The notes under the pieces were generated by a model that saw nothing but the letters and a program-made list of their open reading frames with translations, was not told the DNA's origin and searched no databases. Below, piece by piece: positions 9,501 to 16,757 of a DNA stretch of 64,000 bases. Numbering within the stretch: position 1 is the stretch's first letter; every line of letters begins with the position of its first letter. A program made the translations under genes and the position numbers. This DNA is from Geitlerinema sp. BBD 1991-9 (lineage in GTDB: Bacteria; Cyanobacteriota; Cyanobacteriia; Cyanobacteriales; Geitlerinemataceae), in assembly GCA_001657325.1 (NCBI GenBank), contig LWRO01000011.1, positions 44,606 to 108,605 of the forward strand. Direction: 5' to 3'.

Positions 9501-11545
9501 AGTTCAGCCTGGGTGGAGAGCATATCATCACCGCCTCGGATGACGGTACAGCGAGGCTATGGGACACTCAAGGCAACGAACTGTCTGTCTTTGAAGGACA
9601 TCAAGGCACAGTTTGGGGCGTCCAGTTCAACCCGAACGGAGAACGCATCGTTACCGCCTCGGATGACGGTACAGCGAGGCTATGGGACACTCAAGGCAAC
9701 GAACTGGCTGTCCTTGAAGGACATCAAGAGGCAGTCGTTAGTGTTCGGTTCAGCCCGAACGGAGAACGCATCGTCACTGCCTCAGAAGACGGTACGGCAC
9801 GTTTGTGGGACACTCAAGGCAACGAACTGTCTGTCCTTGAAGGGCATCAAGGTAAAGTTTGGAGCGCCCAGTTCAGCCCGAACGGAGAGCGTATCGTTAC
9901 CGCCTCGGATGACGGTACGGCACGGCTGTGGGATGCACAAGGACAGGTGCTAGTTGTCCTCAAAGGGCATCAGGAGGCGGTCGGGAGAGTTCAGTTCAGC
10001 CCAGATGGAGAACGCATTGTCACCACATCATCGGACGGTACGGCACGTTTGTGGGACTCTCGGGGCTATGAACTTGCTATCCTCAAGGGACATCAAGGTA
10101 CGGTCTGGAGTACCCAGTTTAGCCCGGATGGAGAGCGCATCGTCACTGCCTCAGAAGACGGCACGGCACGGTTGTGGGATGCCCAAGGACACGAACTGGC
10201 TGTCTTCAAAGGACACATTGCTAGGGTTGTTAGCGTCCGATTCAGTCCGGATGGAAAGCGCATCGTCACCGCATCATACGACGACACGGCACGGCTGTGG
10301 GACGTTCAAGGCAACGAACTGGCCGTCCTCGAAGGGCATCAGGAGGCGGTCTGGAGCGCCCAATTCAGCCCAGATGGAGAGCAAATCGTCACCGCATCAT
10401 TTGACGACACAGTACGACTGTGGGATTTTCAAGGACACGAACTGGCTGTCCTCGAAGGGCATCAGGAGGCGGTCTGGAGCGCCCAATTCAGCCCAGATGG
10501 AGAGCAAATCGTCACCGCATCATACGACGGCACGGCACGGCTGTGGGACGTTCAAGGCAACGAACTGGCCGTCCTCGAAGGGCATCAAGAGGAAGTTATT
10601 AGCGCCCAGTTCAGCCCGGAAGGAAAGCGCATCGTCACCGTATCATACGACGGCACGGCACGGCTGTGGGACGTTCAAGGGAACGAACTGGCCGTCCTCG
10701 AAGGGCATCAAGGCGCGGTCCGGAGCGCCCAGTTCAGTCCAGACGGAGAGCGCATCGTCACCGCATCATACGACGGCATGGCACGGCTGTGGGACGTTCA
10801 AGGCAACGAACTGGCTGTCCTCGAAGGGCATCAAGAGGAAGTTATTAGCGCCCAGTTCAGCCTGGAAGGAAAGCGCATCGTCACTGCATCAATCGACAAC
10901 ACAGCGAGGCTGTGGGACGTTCAAGGCAACGAACTGGCCGTCCTTGAGGGGCATCAAGGCGCGGTCTGGAGCGCCCAGTTCAGTCCAGACGGAGAGCGCA
11001 TCGTCACCGCATCATACGACGGCACGGCACGGCTGTGGGACGTTCAAGGGAACGAACTGGCCGTCCTCGAGGGGCATCAAGGCACGGTCTGGAGCGCCCA
11101 GTTCAGCCCGGACGGAGAGTGCATCGTTACTGCATCAACAGATAAAACGGCGAGGTTGTGGGACACTCAAGGTATCGAACTGGCTGTCTTTGAAGGACAT
11201 CGGAATTCGGTCGTTAGTGTCCGGTTCAGCCCGGACGGAGAGCACATCGTTACTGCATCAACAGATAAAACGGCGAGGTTGTGGGACACGCAAGGACATG
11301 AACTCGGCATCCTCGAGGGACATCAGGATAAAGTTTGGAGCGCCCAGTTCAGCCCGGACGGAGAACACATCGTCACAGCTTCATCAGATGACACGGCGCG
11401 GCTGTGGCGCGTTGAAACATTGGACGAGCTACTAGAACGCGGGTGTGAATGGCTGCACGACTACCTCACCACCAACCCCAACGCCACAGACGAAGATCGC
11501 GCCATGTGCGGCATTCCGCCTCGGGAAGCAGAAGAAGAACCGTGA
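6533..11545 (+). CDS. STAND NTPase with C-terminal WD40 propellers (1670 aa)
   Basis: Large signal-transduction NTPase. Residues 1-145 form an unrecognised alpha/beta domain. Residues about 200-450 are helical and TPR-like. A novel-STAND NTPase follows: Walker A GFSGVGKSS (Lys524), Walker B VLIFDQFEEFFF (Asp606), then helical winged-type regions to about 840. A charged coiled coil leads to one predicted membrane helix at about 884-904 (IGSILLAVSVLAALGLGAA), and residues 981 to about 1625 hold 16 WD40 repeats ending in a short LERGCEWLHDYL helix. Such proteins act as switches: propellers sense a ligand, NTP-driven oligomerisation activates an effector. No effector domain is obvious in this chain; the divergent CHAT-FHA protease is the natural candidate partner (inference). 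Start ATG 6533 follows a purine-rich AGAGAGATAG. Confidence 0.88.
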   Translation: MSDITPTNEKALEELIWSIEASQGKFLLVLAQCNDIQTRDRLLQHLSQMCSFRLRSIELPPGTTQPYSTLCKILGDDRPDALMVLGLVGSNREALVSIDNMREAFRETFQFPVIFWITRETHVALIRVAPDFESWTTTTKFESSASEFVALVRDIANCWFSLSDAEPAVSYFDVGDEIDRFFRSELASSVEEDTGGELGSPPRAVRSDGEFAANCASLLGLSLSLKSQWLRSIEQLETAFDRWGQLNQIDRQGLVLTEIAFCVKKLASQNEVDRVEYCFDRALNLFDKIENFRIYNKLVDRVYRMVRSIEAWDKQEVLARKVLEIGKTAIDRAKAYSFLGEACRKREQWQDARDFAFQSLELLKTIEVSASDSAYNVEVRGFLENLDRCTLGTALDRLEESNEALTHLETAKQQSNPELDLTLHLDILCELERIYYHRKAYLQAFETKQERLSIEQQFGLIAFVGAGRVQPRRTEIRSLTPNRLDVADEIAASGRQQDVEKLLERVGRIDTKITLVYGFSGVGKSSLISAGLVPAIQRKSFGVQDGLVVLLRNYNDWQKQFAIVLTKTLHEKEIDPYAILDSEDAILTQLQHNEDTHNLRTVLIFDQFEEFFFEYGRKRTRNVLFDFLGRVLDTVSSLRVIFSLRRDSIHFLLRRTIFQDIDILSDKNLYYIGNFTPEEAKTAVEQLSRQGNFPMQPDLIDAVIADLSKSETSEKYDRVRPIELQIVGAQLQRENITTLEEYRQKGTKEELVGRYVDEAVRDCGTENRQLAELVLFLLTDEKILRPTKNRSELAEEVTQLNTPTDELDLVLMVLAGSGLLVRLPSQEEDGYQLIHDYLAELIRQQQEPRVMELVKQEREKREKAEAQLADAEVKNRKATQRLQIGSILLAVSVLAALGLGAASEVARQGLKRRKLETRLEQQANDAVQRFEFDQIEALLVAIRAVKELQKTEKNGVYVVYRPISALGSIVRSIREQNRLQGHQNRVWSAQFSLGGEHIITASDDGTARLWDTQGNELSVFEGHQGTVWGVQFNPNGERIVTASDDGTARLWDTQGNELAVLEGHQEAVVSVRFSPNGERIVTASEDGTARLWDTQGNELSVLEGHQGKVWSAQFSPNGERIVTASDDGTARLWDAQGQVLVVLKGHQEAVGRVQFSPDGERIVTTSSDGTARLWDSRGYELAILKGHQGTVWSTQFSPDGERIVTASEDGTARLWDAQGHELAVFKGHIARVVSVRFSPDGKRIVTASYDDTARLWDVQGNELAVLEGHQEAVWSAQFSPDGEQIVTASFDDTVRLWDFQGHELAVLEGHQEAVWSAQFSPDGEQIVTASYDGTARLWDVQGNELAVLEGHQEEVISAQFSPEGKRIVTVSYDGTARLWDVQGNELAVLEGHQGAVRSAQFSPDGERIVTASYDGMARLWDVQGNELAVLEGHQEEVISAQFSLEGKRIVTASIDNTARLWDVQGNELAVLEGHQGAVWSAQFSPDGERIVTASYDGTARLWDVQGNELAVLEGHQGTVWSAQFSPDGECIVTASTDKTARLWDTQGIELAVFEGHRNSVVSVRFSPDGEHIVTASTDKTARLWDTQGHELGILEGHQDKVWSAQFSPDGEHIVTASSDDTARLWRVETLDELLERGCEWLHDYLTTNPNATDEDRAMCGIPPREAEEEP
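9473..11410 (+). repeat. Array of 16 WD40-coding repeats, about 123 bp each
   Basis: Tandem in-frame units of about 41 codons within the STAND gene, each running from GHQ through FSPDGERIVTAS and DGTARLWD. Adjacent units differ in few bases (for example the units starting near 10321 and 10441), while sites expected to face the propeller top vary (after GHQ: NRV, GTV, EAV, EEV, ARV, NSV, DKV). Sixteen repeats would make about two propellers. The low divergence indicates recent duplication or gene conversion inside the gene. Because the unit is a multiple of three, another frame also stays open across the array. Confidence 0.9.
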
Positions 11546-11675
11546 CACCCGACCCACAACCCACGAGAATTCAGACAACATCGCCGCTCCTCAACTCCCG
11601 CGATTCGGTACGCTAGAAAGAAATCGAACTGACTCGATCGAGCTACGCTCCGAAGCACGCGAACGAACAAACCCC

Positions 11676-12290
11676 ATGAACGAAGATTACAAACTGCCCA
11701 CCAGCGACCCCGCCACGACGGAAGCACTTCCCCCCGCCGTCGAGCGCGTGATTCCCGCCCTGCGCTTAGCCGGATGGACGAGTTTTTGGGTGCAAATCGT
11801 CCTGGGAATCGTCGCCGGCCTGATTTTCGTCTTTGCCGTTTCCGTCGCCGCCTTCGACGACTCCGAAGCCGCCCAAATGAACCCAGGACGCGGGCCGGGC
11901 ATCTTTTTCGCCATTACGGGACTCATCGCCCTGGGCATTAGCATTTACTGGTCGGCTTCCTACGTCCAACTGGCCAAACGCCTGAAAATTCCCGACAGCA
12001 GCGTGCGTCCCACCCGCGCCCAAACCGTTCGATCGATCGAAATCGGCACCCTCATCAACATCGTCGGAATGCTGTTCAACCTCATGGCCGCCGAGACGAT
12101 TACGGGTATCCTGTTAGCAAAAGCCCTGCGCTCGGAAGGGGTCGCCTTTTCCCCCGCCGCCTTGAAACAACTCATCCAACCGATCGATCTGTTCGTGGTC
12201 TTGGGAAACACCCACACCCTCGTCGCTCACTTCATCGCTTTAGTTGCGTCCCTGTGGTTGTTGCGCTGGGTTGCAAACGCGAAATCCTAA
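11676..12290 (+). CDS. DUF3611 family integral membrane protein
   Basis: 204 residues with four predicted membrane helices: SFWVQIVLGIVAGLIFVFAVSV, GIFFAITGLIALGISIYW, a helix around IEIGTLINIVGMLFNLMAAETI, and the C-terminal VAHFIALVASLWLLRW. This fits the DUF3611 family of cyanobacteria and plastids; its function is unknown. ATG 11676 is chosen over an earlier in-frame ATG at 11445 because the latter would overlap the end of the STAND gene by 100 bp and encode non-conserved sequence. It lies 130 bp after the STAND-WD40 stop and 21 bp before the next gene, so the two membrane-protein genes likely form an operon. Family call rests on helix pattern and recall. Confidence 0.7.
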   Translation: MNEDYKLPTSDPATTEALPPAVERVIPALRLAGWTSFWVQIVLGIVAGLIFVFAVSVAAFDDSEAAQMNPGRGPGIFFAITGLIALGISIYWSASYVQLAKRLKIPDSSVRPTRAQTVRSIEIGTLINIVGMLFNLMAAETITGILLAKALRSEGVAFSPAALKQLIQPIDLFVVLGNTHTLVAHFIALVASLWLLRWVANAKS

Positions 12291-12311
12291 CCTGGGTTGG
12301 AGAACCTGCCG

Positions 12312-13304
12312 ATGTCTGAGACTGCTCGCGAATCCCTAGCCAGCTTGCAAGTGCTGGTTATCATGGCCAAAGCCGACGGTATCCTCCAAGACGAAGAGCG
12401 CAACGCCCTCGAAATCGCTTGGAAGCAACTGGAAACACCCCCGGAAGGGGTTTCGATCGAATCGTTACTGTCCGAAGAGTGCGATCTCGATCGACTGTTG
12501 GCGCAAATTACCACGCCCCAAACCCGCGAATCCCTCTACGAAGCGGCGTTAGCGATGGCGAAACTCGGCGGAACGACCCCAGAAGAACAACAAATTCTCG
12601 ATCGAATCCAAACCACCTTCAACCTCGATCTCGGCGAAGAAGAACGACTTTTCGAGACCGCCATCGATGCCTTATCCGACGAAACCACCGACGATCTCGC
12701 CGCCACCCTCGACCCCAAACAACGAGAACGGGAAGTCCGCGACCTCATCCTCGACTACGCCATCGGCATTTCCATCCTCGGCTTCAATCCCATTCCCGGC
12801 CTCAACGCCGTCACCACCCTCGCCGCTTACGTGTTGGTGTTGAAAATGGTGAGATCGATCGGCGCAAAGTGGGGCTATCCCAAGGGTCAAGACGTATTAG
12901 CCATTATCGGAAATTTATTTGGCGGTTTGGGAGCTTTCGCCGCTGGATTGACCACTTGGCTGGCCGTTTCGTTGGTGGGTATGTTCGTCCCTATTGTCGG
13001 GAGTGCGGCGAACGCTTCGTTTTTATTCACCGTCACTTGGGCCATGGGACAAGCGACCAATCGCTATTACGCCAGCGGTCGTCAAATGAGCGCGGCTGAA
13101 CTCAAACAGGCATTCCGAGAGGCGAAAAAGGAAGGGAAATCAGTTTATCAAGAAAACGAAGCGACGATTGCATCCCAACAAAAATCGTCTCGCCCTCAAA
13201 TTGAAGCCCTCGGTCGTCAGTTGAAATCCGGGGAAATTAGCCAGCAAGACTACCAGGAAAAATTGCGTGAATTGTGGCGAGTTCGTGGGAATCAAGGAAT
13301 CTAG
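12312..13304 (+). CDS. TerB-like/DUF697 membrane protein
   Basis: 330 residues. The N-terminal part (about 1-120) is an acidic helical TerB-like domain with LVIMAKADGILQDEERNALE, a pattern known from tellurite-resistance TerB and related metal-binding helical bundles. The middle (about 145-265) matches DUF697: two or three hydrophobic helices around LGFNPIPGLNAVTTLAAYVLVLKMV, with FGGLGAFAAGLTTWLAVSLVG and VPIVGSAANASFLFTVTWAMG. The C-terminus is a charged coiled coil (EALGRQLKSGEISQQDYQEKLREL). ATG 12312 follows GGAG at 12299. Downstream of DUF3611 by 21 bp. DUF697 proteins often associate with GTPases and membrane remodelling in other bacteria; a role here is not established. Confidence 0.72.
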   Translation: MSETARESLASLQVLVIMAKADGILQDEERNALEIAWKQLETPPEGVSIESLLSEECDLDRLLAQITTPQTRESLYEAALAMAKLGGTTPEEQQILDRIQTTFNLDLGEEERLFETAIDALSDETTDDLAATLDPKQREREVRDLILDYAIGISILGFNPIPGLNAVTTLAAYVLVLKMVRSIGAKWGYPKGQDVLAIIGNLFGGLGAFAAGLTTWLAVSLVGMFVPIVGSAANASFLFTVTWAMGQATNRYYASGRQMSAAELKQAFREAKKEGKSVYQENEATIASQQKSSRPQIEALGRQLKSGEISQQDYQEKLRELWRVRGNQGI

Positions 13305-14180
13305 AGCAGGCAAGATTTAATTCGTAAAGCAGCATGAAATAACGAACAACACTGGATTAAAGGGGTGCATCTCAATTTCGTAGAAAGACCCCTCCGCCTT
13401 CGGTACCTCCCCTTAGCCAGGGGAGGATAGGTGGGGTTTCTCGTAAAAGTGAGATGCACCGGATTAAAGGGCATGAAGCAGTATCGTTATAAAAGTAGTT
13501 GCCGATCGGTCTATTCGAGTTAGATTGGTGTGTTGTTTGATGCGATTCATTTCTGAATTGGCGCAATATCCCCTAAAACCATCTCAGTTATTTTTTCTAT
13601 AGAGTCTCGAAAAACACGAACGTTACAGGTTTCCAGGCGATTGTATTAAACAGAACGAAGATAACTCGATTTGAGATCGGGATCGATCGATTCCCGCCAT
13701 TATCGTTCAGATGAAATCGGTATCCGCTTCATTCCAGCGATCTCGCTCAAACGCGGGGTTTGCCTGCCACTGCATCGATATTTTATCGTTTCAAGCACAT
13801 ATAATTAAGACTTAATTTTAATCGGTCGTCCGAACACCCATTGACTCGATCGATCTCTCCAATTCTCCTTCAATCACATTTTCGTCACACTTTTCCTCTA
13901 GACTCGACCTATCGGGTCGATCGCGCAAAATAACGAGCAACAAGCACTTAAACAACGTAAGCGAACGATGTACGACAGAGTTGCTAGTCACCGCAATCAC
14001 AGGGTAAGCCAATCTGGAACTGTACTCCACGATCGAGCAGCTCGCCCAGATTGCGTATCGTTCGATGGGATAGAGGCAAGATCTCCAGAAAGATCGAGTG
14101 CGTTAATCGCAAACGATACGACAAAGATCGTTGCTTCACTGCAAGCGGAGGGAACTTCTGACGAAGATCGAGGAATCGAA
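13305..14180. other. Intergenic region holding a MITE-like insertion
   Basis: Between the DUF697 gene and the preferred start of the next gene. It contains the MITE-like element described separately (13364-13460). The rest, about 13471-13967, shows no supported gene; it includes CGATCG palindromes near 13683 and 13850 and a T-run near 13590. An in-frame ATG at 13968 would extend the next gene upstream, but that stretch does not look like conserved protein. Confidence 0.5.
13354..13470. mobile_element. MITE-like palindromic element with 10-bp target-site duplication
   Basis: The 97-bp unit 13364-13460 starts GGTGCATCTCA and ends TGAGATGCACC, perfect 11-bp inverted ends; similarity continues inward to paired GACCCC and GGGGTT arms. 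An inner hairpin (CTCCCC TTAGCCA GGGGAG) sits near 13407. The unit is flanked exactly by the direct repeat GGATTAAAGG (13354-13363 and 13461-13470), as left by a transposase with a 10-bp staggered cut. There is no coding capacity, so it would be non-autonomous. Seen directly; the family of the mobilising transposase is unknown. Confidence 0.8.
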
Positions 14181-14648
14181 ATGATCGACCTACAAGACGA
14201 AGCTTACGTCAGTCTGGCGGTTGATGTGATGCGTGCGCAGAACCCACGAGCGATCGTCGCATTGAAAAACTTCCTCACCGTTTTGCCCAATCCCACAGCC
14301 ATCGAAATCACCTTAGAGCGAGCAGTCTATCAACTAGCAGACATCGATCGAAGTGCTTATTGTTGGATGCTCCAACAAAGCGATCTCCTCATGCCCGAAC
14401 TCGATTTAGAAGATGTCGTGCGTCAGTGGATTCGTTCGACCTTGACCCGAGAAGGCTACGACGAACGGGATTTTGACTGCGATCGAGACGGTTGTTTTCA
14501 CTTCAGCGATGCAGCTAAAACCCGACTGTGGCAAGTGGCCTCAGATTGCGATCGATTGCTACTCGAGGAAATTCTCCACATCAGTGAAGACATCGATCGC
14601 GAACAAGGAATTCTTCAAGAAAGCGGAGATAAAGCGGCGGATTGGTGA
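14181..14648 (+). CDS. Conserved-looking hypothetical acidic protein
   Basis: Not recognised. From ATG 14181, preceded by GAGG at a 7-nt spacing, it encodes 155 residues, acidic (pI clearly low from many Asp and Glu) and helical, with no membrane helix: VDVMRAQNPRAIVALKNFL, a central LADIDRSAYCWMLQQ and a C-terminal DREQGILQESGDKAADW. The frame is open to an ATG at 13968, which would add 71 residues; the extension looks non-conserved (many Arg, Ser, no pattern), so the shorter start is preferred. The receiver-like gene starts 66 bp downstream, suggesting a two-gene unit. Confidence 0.5.
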   Translation: MIDLQDEAYVSLAVDVMRAQNPRAIVALKNFLTVLPNPTAIEITLERAVYQLADIDRSAYCWMLQQSDLLMPELDLEDVVRQWIRSTLTREGYDERDFDCDRDGCFHFSDAAKTRLWQVASDCDRLLLEEILHISEDIDREQGILQESGDKAADW

Positions 14649-14714
14649 GAACGGGCTGAAACGTTCGGATGTCCCAGTTCTCTTGCTTTACCATCGCCCC
14701 TAACGTCAACCACT

Positions 14715-15176
14715 ATGAATTTAACTGTCTTAATCATCGAAAATATCGAACATTACGGATTGACAGAATGCGATCTCAAACGTTTAGCCGCTGGGGAGAA
14801 CTGTAATGTCATCAGTGCGATCGGAATGAGCTTGGGATTGCACTTGGTTCGTCACGTCAAACCCCACGCGATCTTGAGCGACATTGACTTACCTCCCCTC
14901 ACCGGCTACAAACCGTATCAACTCGACTTAAACCCTGACGATCTAACGGCTCGACTCGATCGATTGCCCTTCGCCTTGGTGTCTTCGACAATGGAATTAG
15001 AAAGTTGTCAGTTAGTTATAAGGTTGAACGAGCAGCTTCAGCTTCAAAGTCAAGCGACTCGAGAAGATGAGGATGAGACCGAGGAACGTTTGGAAGATTC
15101 GATCTCCAAGCGTTCCTCGGTCTCTCCTTTTCCGCGTTTTCGATCTGCGGACGCCAAACTGAAACAACGAGTTTAA
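14715..15176 (+). CDS. Degenerate receiver-like protein
   Basis: 153 residues. The N-terminal 60 resemble a response-regulator receiver: strand LTVLIIENI, then HAILSDIDLPPLTGY, where Asp in SDIDLP sits where the phospho-acceptor is expected. The acidic pair usually found after the first strand is replaced by EN, and the Thr/Ser and Lys of the second half cannot be found, so phosphorylation is doubtful. The C-terminal 60 residues are charged and low-complexity (EDEDETEERLED). The last part of the frame coincides with a 50-nt hairpin (15075-15124), so the natural C-terminus may be aberrant. Function unknown; possibly a decaying or truncated regulator. Confidence 0.5.
   Translation: MNLTVLIIENIEHYGLTECDLKRLAAGENCNVISAIGMSLGLHLVRHVKPHAILSDIDLPPLTGYKPYQLDLNPDDLTARLDRLPFALVSSTMELESCQLVIRLNEQLQLQSQATREDEDETEERLEDSISKRSSVSPFPRFRSADAKLKQRV
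15075..15124 (+). terminator. Strong hairpin within the 3' end of the receiver-like gene
   Basis: Arms 15075-15094 (GAGACCGAGGAACGTTTGGA) and 15105-15124 pair at 19 of 20 positions around a 10-nt loop, followed by CTTTT. The structure is like an intrinsic terminator but lies 50 bp before the stop codon, inside the reading frame. It may be a terminator of a shorter gene or an inserted palindrome. Confidence 0.55.
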
Positions 15177-15696
15177 CAATTTTCATCCTCGACGAACTTG
15201 AAAACCGTTCGTGCTGCCAGCCAGATCTCCGAGGAATCTCGTGCGGTCAGTACTCAGTATTCTCGTGTCTCCGTCGAATCAACTACGTAGTTTCACGTAC
15301 TTTTAAAAAACCAGAATACTTAAATTTAAGTGTTTTAAATGAGGGCTAAAAATCGATCGATTGAATCATTAGTTTTTCAGGAAAAAATCTCATTTATTTT
15401 TAAAGGGTAAGTAAAGATTTTTAATAGACTCTATCGATCGAAAATGGAATCGGTTATGGTAGGCATGGAAGGAAATCAAACTTGCCAAACGCAAATTTTC
15501 GACAAAACAGGAGCGATTGAGAGATCGCAAACTGCGCGATCGAGGCACGAGATCGTCCTTCCCCACAGGTAATCGGTGTGAGTTCAAAATAGCGGAATTC
15601 GATCGCAACGACGACCAACCGCTTTAGATATTACCTGACGAACTCAAAACGATAAATTCCCAAGCGGCGGGAACAACAACGGGAGGAACACTAGAG
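15177..15696. other. Intergenic stretch before a small membrane-peptide gene
   Basis: AT-richer than its surroundings (15300-15430). No tRNA, clear promoter or conserved frame was recognised. A 42-codon frame begins at 15444 without a ribosome-binding site and is not called. Confidence 0.4.
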
Positions 15697-15846
15697 ATGG
15701 AACGGATCGATCGATGGGATTGTATTGTCAGTATGGCGATCATGTTGTCAATTTCTCTCTTGACTGTATGGGGATACAGTCGAGACACGTCACTGTACGT
15801 CAACGTGAAACCTGAAGACGCAACCGTCACAGCCAACGCAAAATAG
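15697..15846 (+). CDS. Small single-membrane-helix peptide (49 aa)
   Basis: The 49-residue frame starts at ATG 15697, 10 nt after a strong GGGAGG (15681-15686), and ends at TAG 15844-15846. The product has a short charged N-terminus (MERIDRWD), one membrane helix (CIVSMAIMLSISLLTVWGY) and a polar C-terminal tail (VKPEDATVTANAK). Such ribosome-binding site plus helix makes translation plausible, but no family is recognised and the size is small. It points toward msrA, which is convergent and ends at 15933. Confidence 0.5.
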   Translation: MERIDRWDCIVSMAIMLSISLLTVWGYSRDTSLYVNVKPEDATVTANAK

Positions 15847-15932
15847 CAAAATAGCTCGAACAATTTGCCAGTTTCGCCATTCCACGCAGGGATAAGATAC
15901 ACTCACCCCTACGCGGAACCCAAATCAAGTCA

Positions 15933-16592
15933 TCAAGTAGACTGGCCAATGCCGATGGGACAGGACACGTTCGTTCCCCCTAAACCACAGTACCCATTGG
16001 GATTTTTTGCCAAATACTGTTGGTGGTAATCTTCCGCGTAGTAAAACGTCGGTGCGTCGAGGATCTCCGTCGTGATTTCGCCGTAGCCCACTTGACTCAG
16101 CGCCGTCTGATAGGCCGCTCGCGACGTTTCCGCCAGTTGGCGCTGTTCCTCAGAATAGACGTAGATGCCCGAACGGTACTGCGTTCCCACATCGTTACCC
16201 TGACGCATTCCCTGCGTGGGGTCGTGACTTTCCCAAAAGGCTTTCAGCAGCGCTTCATAGCCGATTGCTTCAGGATCGTAAACGACAAACACCACCTCGT
16301 TATGTCCCGTCATTCCCGTACAAACTTCTCGATATGTCGGGTTGGGGGTACAGCCCGCTGCGTAGCCTACAGCCGTCGTATACACACCCTCGAGTTGCCA
16401 GAAGCGACGTTCGGCCCCCCAAAAACAACCCATGCCAAACAAAGCCAGTTGCATTCGATCGGGATAGGGCGGCAACAGGGGCGTTCCCAACACGAAATGC
16501 TTGTCCGGAACCGGCATGGGCGTATCTCGTCCGGGCAGTGCTTCTCCCGGTTTCGGTAAACTCAATTTTTTGCCAAATCCAAAGAAAACCAT
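15933..16592 (-). CDS. msrA: Peptide-methionine (S)-S-oxide reductase
   Basis: Repairs oxidised methionine in proteins by reducing the S-sulfoxide. The active-site motif [10 protein letters not shown] is at about residues 52-61 with the nucleophilic Cys; the family blocks [51 protein letters not shown] and [20 protein letters not shown] follow. The C-terminal Cys residues ([13 protein letters not shown]) are placed as the resolving cysteines. About 219 residues, with a short N-terminal extension typical of cyanobacterial MsrA. ATG 16590-16592 is chosen; the upstream open frame to 16715 runs into the region containing the murI terminator. Likely important for oxidative stress from photosynthesis. 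Confidence 0.93.
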   Translation of the reverse strand: MVFFGFGKKLSLPKPGEALPGRDTPMPVPDKHFVLGTPLLPPYPDRMQLALFGMGCFWGAERRFWQLEGVYTTAVGYAAGCTPNPTYREVCTGMTGHNEVVFVVYDPEAIGYEALLKAFWESHDPTQGMRQGNDVGTQYRSGIYVYSEEQRQLAETSRAAYQTALSQVGYGEITTEILDAPTFYYAEDYHQQYLAKNPNGYCGLGGTNVSCPIGIGQST

Positions 16593-16686
16593 AATCTCGA
16601 TCGCGTGTTTGTGAGGTCTACGCAACATTATCGAATGTTTCCGAAATTGCGAACACGTCAAACCGAGTGGGGTTTTCCGTCGCCCA

Positions 16687-16727
16687 CACGAAAACAAACC
16701 CCCAGCTTTCAGCAAAAACTGAGGGTT
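16687..16727 (-). terminator. Rho-independent terminator downstream of murI
   Basis: On the minus strand, AACCCTCAG (16727-16719) pairs with CTGGGGGTT (16705-16697) with one mismatch around a 13-nt loop, followed by the T-rich GTTTTCG. It lies 31 bp after the murI stop and 95 bp before the msrA start. Confidence 0.65.
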
Positions 16728-16757
16728 GTGTCACTCGGGATTACCGTCGTCTGTCCT

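Noticed and set aside
9473..11410. Regular repeats considered as a CRISPR array
   Set aside because: The units are 123 bp, coding and in frame, without spacer/repeat alternation.
9954..11435. A long second open frame over the WD40 repeats
   Set aside because: The 123-bp repeats are a multiple of three, so a frame without stops in one unit stays open in all. The protein is Ser/Arg-rich low complexity with no family, while the WD40 frame is clear.
15444..15572. 42-codon frame in the 15177-15696 gap
   Set aside because: No ribosome-binding site and no recognisable fold; only the frame at 15697 has both.
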